DNA of 20,580 nucleotides, from positions 1 through 20,580 of IMG/VR virus record IMGVR_UViG_3300031623_000065, one strand, 5' to 3'. Positions 9,201 to 12,990 of this stretch are shown here, in pieces. The position numbers and the translations under genes were made by a program. Source of the DNA: a virus. Numbering within the stretch: the first letter of the stretch is position 1; each line of letters starts with the position of its first letter. The notes under the pieces were generated by a model. It saw only the letters and a list, made by a program, of their open reading frames with translations, had not been told where the DNA came from and did no database searches.

Positions 9201-10456
9201 ACATATCCATCAACCGTAATACCTGAACCAGAACCTCCCGATAATCCAATACCATTAAATGATGACTCACCATGAGTACCATTTTGTACAATAGTATCAA
9301 GAGTAGCTATGGGGCCACTGTGAGGTAAAAATTCTTCAGCACCAGACGAGCTAGTGAATGTTTGACTAAGATTAGCTGGAATGTAAGTATTAGCTGGATT
9401 ACCAGAAGCACCTGTGTTTGTGAGTGCAGTAATACCAGATGCGGTAGTGAATGCTTGACTACGATTATCTGGAATGTAAGTATAAGGCTGAATACTTGCT
9501 GGAGTTGGGCCAACGGGTAGGAGTTCAGTAATACCAGATGCGGTAGTGAATGTCTGAGTTACACTGCCTCCTGTTTGAAATGACCAATACCAAATCGTAC
9601 CCTCTCCAGAATGACAGGCTAAAAGATCATCACCAAAATTATCGAAGCTGACACAACTTGCGAAATTGTCACGAAATGCATCTGCATCTTGTACATTTGG
9701 ATCGACAGCAGAATATCTTGGTGTTCCATAAATGTCTCCTCCTGAAGCTGCTCCCGTGTATGCTGGGTCTGTAAACCCTCCAGAACCAGAGAGCTTGTAT
9801 GTAACTCCTGTATCACCACCATATTGTAAGGCTCCGAAACCAAGACCTGCTATTTCAAAATCGGCTTGCTGGTGGAATGGTAAAGCCGACCCCGGAGAGG
9901 TTGGTGGAGTAATGTCATAGATTGGAGCATTAACTCCTGCACTCTGTGACCCATCCCAAATTCTTAAAGATTGAACAGAACCAACTGCCAAGTATCTTGC
10001 TCCAGTGGATAGTCTCCAGGAGTGTAATCCACGAATAGGATCAACACCAAAAAAATTGGTTGCTGTGATGACTGCACCACTTCCAGCAGAACCCGTTGTT
10101 GGAGTCAAAACAATCGTTGGAACAGAGGTGTATCCAGAACCGGGATCAGTGATTTTTACTGTTGAAATTCCCCCCCCAGATACAGTATATGTTCCAGCAA
10201 ATGGTACTGGACCTCCGACTGCCGAGAGTGTCCCACCATCTGCATGGTATCCAGAGCCGGGGGTTGTGATTGTTAATTTCTTTACTCCACCTTTTTGGGT
10301 AATCTGAGTATCTGTCAGTCTTTGCCATCCTCCAATTGGCCTTACTCGACCCTCAGAAAACCTGACTAGGTTCCCATCATACCAGCGATTCTTTGCCTGG
10401 TACTGGGTCCCGTTCTTGAAGAACCCTGGTGCTATTTTAATTGGTAGTAGTGACAT
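6233..10456 (-). CDS. Tail nozzle/hub beta-propeller protein with large repeat insertion
   Basis: 1407 residues. The start (LLPIKIAPGFFKNGTQYQAKNRWYDGNLVRF, in parts) and GGWQRL are typical of marine podovirus tail nozzle proteins, functional counterparts of P22 gp10 or T7 gp12 that close the tail tube. Propeller-like segments are at about 140-297 (GLHSWRLSTGARYLAVG, DDLLACHSGEGTIWYW) and 1013-1260 (VLVTPERHIMILAPDG, QWGSQESLTDFSP, GRIIGGFKTRYGVLIFT, GPPYVYGVERL). Between them, about residues 298-1012 are low-complexity Gly/Ser/Thr repeats: two to three 31-33-residue units, then three modules of about 150 residues with AGSGY, DTILxTDPGN, STGHGLID, LYVRDKTANTFKL and GTALA motifs. A smaller AGSGY-like pair lies at 59-133. 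The C-terminal 140 residues form a separate beta domain. The stop overlaps the next start (ATGA). Confidence 0.8.
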   Translation of the reverse strand: MSLLPIKIAPGFFKNGTQYQAKNRWYDGNLVRFSEGRVRPIGGWQRLTDTQITQKGGVKKLTITTPGSGYHADGGTLSAVGGPVPFAGTYTVSGGGISTVKITDPGSGYTSVPTIVLTPTTGSAGSGAVITATNFFGVDPIRGLHSWRLSTGARYLAVGSVQSLRIWDGSQSAGVNAPIYDITPPTSPGSALPFHQQADFEIAGLGFGALQYGGDTGVTYKLSGSGGFTDPAYTGAASGGDIYGTPRYSAVDPNVQDADAFRDNFASCVSFDNFGDDLLACHSGEGTIWYWSFQTGGSVTQTFTTASGITELLPVGPTPASIQPYTYIPDNRSQAFTTASGITALTNTGASGNPANTYIPANLSQTFTSSSGAEEFLPHSGPIATLDTIVQNGTHGESSFNGIGLSGGSGSGITVDGYVSSGGDVNNVTIQNAGTGYRIGDVLTFPNPPAGGATCRVAVLTTSTTSGQWECGNPASNATLVEKTWTNVSQTSTSGSGSGAKFTVVTQLGLVVSSCSVWHYNTRIDCGDTSNLSVGMLVHGLYGDMGHHAFGSFIQPYIASITNSTTIQLTRANGSASGSYHYQHLSFQDPLDTDLKSVTVTTAGSGYAENDTIVLTDPGSAPSTLPHITGTETATLTVGPTDTTLTSTGHTLLDGHRVQVSTTGSLPGGLSASTDLYIRDRTANTFRLTTSLNGTALAFTSPGSGTHTWTNEGANLAFWQAGPYNTVSQTSTSGGGQGAQFTITASSGTYLSAATVTTAGSGYAVGDTILVTDPGNTVNVATLTVGTLDPTITSTGHGLIDTNKVQVSSSGALPVGLTAATDLFVRDKTANTFKLAATSNGTALALTTVGSGTHTWTISGANLAPWQSGQTHTNVIQTSTSSSTTGSGSGAKFTVVTSTVNNLGSVAITSAGSGYSVNDTILLTDPGNTVNVATITVKAIDSTITSTAPGLIDGSIIQVSSLGALPVGVPPYTDLYVRDKTTDTFKLATSNGGTALAFTTPSYGENTWESRTGGAISFNNATQTATAPIALQDVANSTGVPVGSNVAVLVTPERHIMILAPDGAHRTIQWGSQESLTDFSPSLLNTAGDLDLQTKGRIIGGFKTRYGVLIFTTSDVWRTNYLGPPYVYGVERLTEGAGPVGMKSIAGSADFVAWMSRGRFWSYTGGYIKELSCEVADYVFADINLDVEGLIAAGHNGEFGEISWFYPKEGDSVCTRYVTYSYREGHWVTGELERVAMEPSDALGYPVWAGSDGYLYRHEMDPDTHNVTVPRDSSVTAPADIDALSGKANRVVAKGVSTSTHPNVATEDHLCYAETGAIEIAGGNKMMSVNSILTDTDAGSNGLRMKIVTGKTPDAPGDTHGPFTLESDGYTDCRFTDRQAILRVESPFDQEWRFGEVRFEAAASGKR
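7420..8670 (-). repeat. Three ~450-bp in-frame modules in nozzle gene
   Basis: The same DNA words recur in order, for example TCTCTAA...ATAAATC at 7521, 7977 and 8418 (spacings 456 and 441, both multiples of three), and ACATTTACTGT...GGATCAGTTA at about 7661 and 8118. Each module encodes about 147-152 residues with AGSGY, TDPG, STGH and RDKTANTFKL-type motifs. The copies have diverged by substitutions, so the duplications are older than the 30-bp repeat elsewhere. Confidence 0.85.
9300..9560 (-). repeat. Short tandem repeats (~99 bp) in nozzle gene
   Basis: The 27-base segment starting CAGTAATACCAGATGCGG is identical at 9427-9453 and 9526-9552, 99 bases apart. A third, diverged unit precedes it (GAATGTTTGACTAAGATTAG at 9356). 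They encode repeats of the type SQTFTTASGIT...YIPDN at about residues 300-331, 332-363 and 364 onwards. Near-identity of the first two shows a recent duplication. Confidence 0.85.
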
Positions 10457-10533
10457 TAATGTTTTATATCCTTCTTTTTCTTTACTCGGACTAGATACCC
10501 CCTGTATCCATCCCTTGTCTTATAACTGAACAT
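10456..10533 (-). CDS. Possible 25-residue basic peptide before nozzle gene
   Basis: ATG at 10533 has GGGAAG eight bases upstream. The peptide, MFSYKTRDGYRGYLVRVKKK followed by KDIKH, is strongly basic. Its TAA stop overlaps the ATG of the large nozzle gene (TAATG), so it could serve as a coupling leader or as a small functional peptide. It is short enough to be chance, but the ribosome site and exact stop-start overlap favour translation. It fills most of an otherwise non-coding gap of about 105 bases. Confidence 0.4.
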   Translation of the reverse strand: MFSYKTRDGYRGYLVRVKKKKDIKH

Positions 10534-10561
10534 GGTGATTACTTCCCAGTTTAAATGGCTA

Positions 10562-10894
10562 TTAATTAGACCTATATGTGTTACAGGACAATCTCAATAC
10601 GGTGGCTAATTCATCACCTTCTGTCTTTGTCATATTATCTAGCTGAGTTGAATTATTGAACCTGATTCGGATTCGATCTATAAAACAATCACAAATCGGG
10701 TAATATACATTCTGTGGGAATCCTTTCATCTTGTGATTCACCGAACACATCTGCCACAACTCTCGAATGGTTTCCGTTTTGAAGTTTCCACTGAACTTTT
10801 TCGATGGCAGTGCTGTTGAAGGTGAACTTAAAATCAGGATCAAAGTCACAAATAACCCCAGACTCCAACTCAAGTTTAATTTCCATTTATCCAT
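10562..10894 (-). CDS. Exported cysteine-containing small protein, unknown
   Basis: 110 residues with a clear Sec signal: basic start (MDKWK), hydrophobic core LGLFVTLILILSS (12-24) and a probable cleavage after A28 (STA|LP). The mature part has four cysteines (50, 68, 70, 104), including a CDC motif, so disulfides in the periplasm are likely. It overlaps the endolysin stop by eight bases (ATGGATAA) and is the last gene of the lysis block. Possible roles are lysis accessory, periplasmic inhibitor or superinfection exclusion, all from context only. I do not recognise a family. A 65-residue frame starting at 10886 overlaps it in a different phase. Confidence 0.65.
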   Translation of the reverse strand: MDKWKLNLSWSLGLFVTLILILSSPSTALPSKKFSGNFKTETIRELWQMCSVNHKMKGFPQNVYYPICDCFIDRIRIRFNNSTQLDNMTKTEGDELATVLRLSCNTYRSN

Positions 10895-11270
10895 ACGTCC
10901 AAACGGTTGGCCTCGGCCCCTCTTCAGGAGTCAGACTATCAATGTGGCAGAACCTCTTGTTGTGTGGACCTTTTTGACTAAGACCAATGCCAGATATGCC
11001 ATGTCTCTGTGCTATTGCAAAAAGCCTCATTGCATCTGCTCCACTAATCAAAATATCAACTGCCTTTGCATGGGTATGGGGGCCTGTCTTGCCTGTAGAT
11101 GAAACCCTGCTGTTGTGCTTTTCACACCTGTATCCTGATGTGATCTTTAATGGTCGTTGCATCTCATCTCGTACAGACTGAAGTATCTTCATAAACCCTT
11201 CATCCATATCTGATTTGTTACAGCATGAGCATGCCATCTCGTTAGTCGTAAAATTCTTTGTAATATACAT
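10887..11270 (-). CDS. Endolysin, peptidase M15 family
   Basis: 127 residues from the preferred ATG at 11270. The residues of the zinc-dependent M15 fold are visible: ITSGYRCEKHN (43-53), then GPHTHAKAVDI (63-73) with the metal ligands H65 and D72 in an HxxxxxxD arrangement, and FCHID (107-111) with the third ligand H109. Such enzymes cut the peptide part of peptidoglycan (L-Ala-D-Glu or D-Ala bonds). There is no signal peptide, so release depends on a holin. The frame is open 18 codons further up to an ATG at 11324, but AGGTGGG lies about seven bases before 11270 and the family normally starts close to the NFTTNEMACSC segment. Its end overlaps the next start. Confidence 0.88.
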   Translation of the reverse strand: MYITKNFTTNEMACSCCNKSDMDEGFMKILQSVRDEMQRPLKITSGYRCEKHNSRVSSTGKTGPHTHAKAVDILISGADAMRLFAIAQRHGISGIGLSQKGPHNKRFCHIDSLTPEEGPRPTVWTYG

Positions 11271-11341
11271 AGCTATCCCACCTATTATAAGCCCATTGAA
11301 TTGTCGTCTATTTCCAATCCACATGGGATCAGTAAATCGGA

Positions 11342-11521
11342 CTACTTGTCCGACTTGCCCAATGATTCTTTTAGCAACTGGACCAATTTATCGTCAACGG
11401 TTGAATCAGTCTTTTTTGCTAATGTTTCTAACAATAAAATAATAACTTTCTCGATTACTCCACTATTACCCAGCATCGAAAAGGCCATTGATTTAACTAC
11501 TCCTGCAATCACGAAAGGCAT
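11342..11521 (-). CDS. 59-residue small protein in lysis cassette, unknown
   Basis: ATG at 11521 directly follows the lipoprotein stop (TAGATG) and has an ideal AAGGAG six bases upstream, located inside the end of the lipoprotein gene. The product (MPFVIAGVVKSMAFSML at the N-terminus) has a moderately hydrophobic first half, an IEKVIILLLETLAKK helix and a polar C-terminal helix (DDKLVQLLKESLGKSDK). It could lie on or in the inner membrane. Its position between spanin and endolysin genes suggests a lysis role such as a pinholin or antiholin, but no family is recognised. The strong ribosome site makes it a convincing gene. Confidence 0.68.
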   Translation of the reverse strand: MPFVIAGVVKSMAFSMLGNSGVIEKVIILLLETLAKKTDSTVDDKLVQLLKESLGKSDK

Positions 11522-11677
11522 CTAACACTCCTTGTTTCTATATGGTGAAAACGAATCAACACACTGCCAGATCGAATATTCACTTGGGTATGTATCAACC
11601 CAATGTCCTAGTCTTTCATTGCTCATCGTGCATCCTGTTACTAAAAATCCCAGCATAATTATTTCAATGATTTTCAC
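11522..11677 (-). CDS. 51-residue lipoprotein, o-spanin candidate
   Basis: GTG start at 11677 with AAGGGA just upstream. The product begins MKIIEIIMLGFLVTGC, a very short lipoprotein signal with a lipobox (LVTG followed by Cys16), leaving a mature peptide of about 36 residues with Cys39 and a C-terminal Cys. The gene overlaps the last 14 bases of the i-spanin-like gene in another frame. A tiny outer-membrane lipoprotein starting inside or at the end of a coiled-coil membrane protein gene is the hallmark of two-component spanins. It would be anchored in the outer membrane and contact the i-spanin coiled coil. An alternative ATG at codon 8 leaves too short a signal. Confidence 0.7.
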   Translation of the reverse strand: MKIIEIIMLGFLVTGCTMSNERLGHWVDTYPSEYSIWQCVDSFSPYRNKEC

Positions 11678-11945
11678 GTTCCCTTCGGGGATCACCACCT
11701 AGTGAAACTCTCAGGTCAGTCAAGGTAACACTCATGGCATCAATTTTAGCTGACAAACTATCCACCTTTTCTTCCAAATTATGCACTGTACCTTCGTTGA
11801 GCAGCTTTACTTGCTGTTCAAGTGACATGACGGAATTAAAAAGGAAAGAGCAGAATCCTAAAATTGCTGCAACGACAAAGGGGGTTGCTGCCTTCACTAA
11901 ACTATGCTCCGAAACTGCAGTAAAAGTTCCATTGACTGATCCCAT
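11664..11945 (-). CDS. Inner-membrane spanin-like protein (i-spanin candidate)
   Basis: 93 residues: a short N-terminal region, one hydrophobic segment at about 19-41 (ATPFVVAAILGFCSFLF), then a coiled coil with regular Leu/Val spacing (LEQQVKLLNEGTVHNLEEKV, SLSAKIDAMSVTL) and a charged end. One membrane anchor followed by a periplasmic coiled coil is the i-spanin layout. The 3' end overlaps the start of a small lipoprotein gene, as in Rz/Rz1-type pairs. The two products would link inner and outer membranes and fuse them after peptidoglycan is cut. No clear Shine-Dalgarno precedes the ATG. An XhlA-like or second holin role is an alternative reading of the same topology. Confidence 0.6.
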   Translation of the reverse strand: MGSVNGTFTAVSEHSLVKAATPFVVAAILGFCSFLFNSVMSLEQQVKLLNEGTVHNLEEKVDSLSAKIDAMSVTLTDLRVSLGGDPRRERENH

Positions 11946-11996
11946 ATTGTAGTTTTAAAAGTTGTAGATTAAAAAAAGTTTGGGGGTGCTGGCATG

Positions 11997-12281
11997 CTAA
12001 CCATTTTTTACCCGATCCATTTCTTCCTCATGCTCATGATCTTTTTTCTCACGGAACCAGTAATCCGTTGACTTGGCAAGGACTGCAACGTATGCACCAC
12101 AGAGGATATTAACCAAGTCACGGCTTGATTCCTTAACCTCCGAATAGAACAATAGATACAGTAGAACAAGAAACGTAAACGCATTGGCAACTGATATGGT
12201 AAACCTTGCCCAAAAATTGAGGAGTTTCCTGTTCTCCAAAGCATTACCACCTCCTCCTAATAGTGACCTGTGTACTTTCAT
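11997..12281 (-). CDS. Holin-like membrane protein
   Basis: 94 residues. A strong hydrophobic segment is seen at about 26-46 (FTISVANAFTFLVLLYLLF) and a second, weaker one at about 57-70 (LVNILCGAYVAVLA). The C-terminus is highly charged (KKDHEHEEEMDRVKNG), as in class II holins, whose cytoplasmic tails are charged. It is the first gene of the lysis cassette, followed by spanin-like genes and an endolysin without a signal peptide, which would need a holin to reach the periplasm. AAGGA lies about ten bases before the ATG. Holin sequences are too diverse for certainty, so an anti-holin or other small membrane protein remains possible. Confidence 0.65.
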   Translation of the reverse strand: MKVHRSLLGGGGNALENRKLLNFWARFTISVANAFTFLVLLYLLFYSEVKESSRDLVNILCGAYVAVLAKSTDYWFREKKDHEHEEEMDRVKNG

Positions 12282-12366
12282 TCATTCATCATCCTTGTAA
12301 AATCGGAGTTGTACTTCTATATTTCATGGTTGTATCTGACCAAAATGTTACCACTTTTTGTGACTT

Positions 12367-12402
12367 CCCAACTGACTACCCAACTGACTACCCAACTGAT
12401 TA
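12367..12402. repeat. 12-bp direct repeat, three copies
   Basis: CCCAACTGACTA occurs at 12367 and 12379, and CCCAACTGATTA at 12391, followed by a further CCC. The repeat is in non-coding DNA. Its periodicity of 12 would allow iteron-like binding sites or simple slippage. On the plus strand it would read as repeated PTDY, but no gene is supported there. Confidence 0.85.
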
Positions 12403-12418
12403 CCCAGTAGTTTGTGGT

Positions 12419-12480
12419 CGAATATTTCGACTTCAAAGCAGTCAAAAGTTTTGACCAGTTCAATCGGACACTTTTGTCCG
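12419..12480. promoter_or_regulatory. Cluster of three dyad-symmetric elements
   Basis: Three inverted repeats lie within 62 bases: CGAA-TAT-TTCG at 12419-12429, GTCAAAA-G-TTTTGAC at 12441-12455 and CGGACA-CTTT-TGTCCG at 12465-12480. The last can form a 6-bp stem with a 4-base loop and lies 17 bases after the stop of the 52-residue gene. None is followed by a T-run on the coding strand, so a classical intrinsic terminator is not supported. Operators, an RNA processing hairpin or a stabilising 3' end are possible. Confidence 0.5.
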
Positions 12481-12497
12481 TTATCCGATGTTGAGGT

Positions 12498-12656
12498 CTA
12501 AACTTTCGACTTCATATTTTTTTCCGGTTCCTTCTTTTCTTTTGCCACATCCAGCAGGGCCTGCTTGTACCCTTCTGCTTGGTGCAGTTGTGCTTGCATA
12601 TTCGGTATCTGGTTCCGAAGGTCATTGATTATCTTGTCGATTTCTTCAATTGTCAT
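12498..12656 (-). CDS. 52-residue coiled-coil protein, unknown
   Basis: A short gene reading MTIEEIDKIINDLRNQ, then a Gln/Ala/Leu-rich helix and a Lys/Glu-rich tail, with a TAG stop. Leu, Ile and Met recur with heptad-like spacing, so a short coiled coil is likely. GGAAACAAA before the ATG gives a plausible ribosome site. It lies 13 bases after the 106-residue gene and is the last gene before the intergenic region, so it closes the adhesin block. Small coiled-coil proteins of this type occur in many phage late operons. The function is unknown. Confidence 0.6.
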   Translation of the reverse strand: MTIEEIDKIINDLRNQIPNMQAQLHQAEGYKQALLDVAKEKKEPEKNMKSKV

Positions 12657-12669
12657 TTTGTTTCCAATA

Positions 12670-12990
12670 TTATTCAGGTTTTGGGAATTTATCTTTTATA
12701 GCTTGAATTGCACTTTCCCACCTAGTACCACCATCCAAACTGTCATCGAATTGTAATTCAAATTGATTTAGTTCAACATACTCGGATTTTCTCATGTCTG
12801 AATAATAATTAGAATAATCCAATCTGTCTGATATTTCATTACCTTCATCCAGCCATGTCTGAACTCTTGTCCAATTATCTGAACCATCATTCTCTAAGGG
12901 AATCACCAAACAGAGTGTTGGTTCTTCATCATCAAGATGAACTACTAAACTTATCCTGTCATTTTGTATATCAATGCTATTTATACTCAT
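12670..12990 (-). CDS. Small acidic protein following the tail fibre, unknown
   Basis: 106 residues, strongly acidic, with no membrane segment. The first 35 residues look like a small beta domain (IQNDRISLVVHLDDEEPTLCLVIPL), and the rest is probably helical, ending IQAIKDKFPKPE. It is translationally coupled to the fibre gene by an ATGA overlap. Tail fibre genes are often followed by a small fibre-assembly chaperone, so that role is a reasonable guess from position, but no chaperone family is recognised. It is followed after 13 bases by a 52-residue gene. Confidence 0.65.
   Translation of the reverse strand: MSINSIDIQNDRISLVVHLDDEEPTLCLVIPLENDGSDNWTRVQTWLDEGNEISDRLDYSNYYSDMRKSEYVELNQFELQFDDSLDGGTRWESAIQAIKDKFPKPE

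Larger units (their letters stand above)
12282..12497. other. Longest intergenic region, between adhesin and lysis genes
   Basis: 216 bases with no supported gene in either direction. It holds a 12-bp triplicate (12367-12402) and three closely spaced inverted repeats (12419-12480). The words TTCGACTTCA occur at 12426-12435 and again near 12506. It sits immediately upstream of the holin-like gene on the coding strand, so a promoter, processing site or attenuator for the lysis genes is possible. No convincing sigma70 promoter was found. Confidence 0.6.

Noticed and set aside
11271-11324. 18-codon N-terminal extension of the endolysin
   Set aside because: The internal ATG has a better ribosome site and fits the usual start of M15 endolysins; the extension has no signal peptide features.
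11960-11996. T-run after the holin-like gene as a terminator
   Set aside because: There is a TTTTTTT run on the coding strand, but no convincing GC stem directly before it; the GCATGC palindrome is too short.
12263-12454. Plus-strand frame with a PTDYPTDYPTDYP repeat
   Set aside because: It is produced by the 12-bp DNA triplicate, has no ribosome site, overlaps the holin-like gene start, and would be the only plus-strand gene.
12465-12480. Hairpin as an intrinsic terminator
   Set aside because: The stem is only 6 bp and is not followed by a T-tract on the coding strand.
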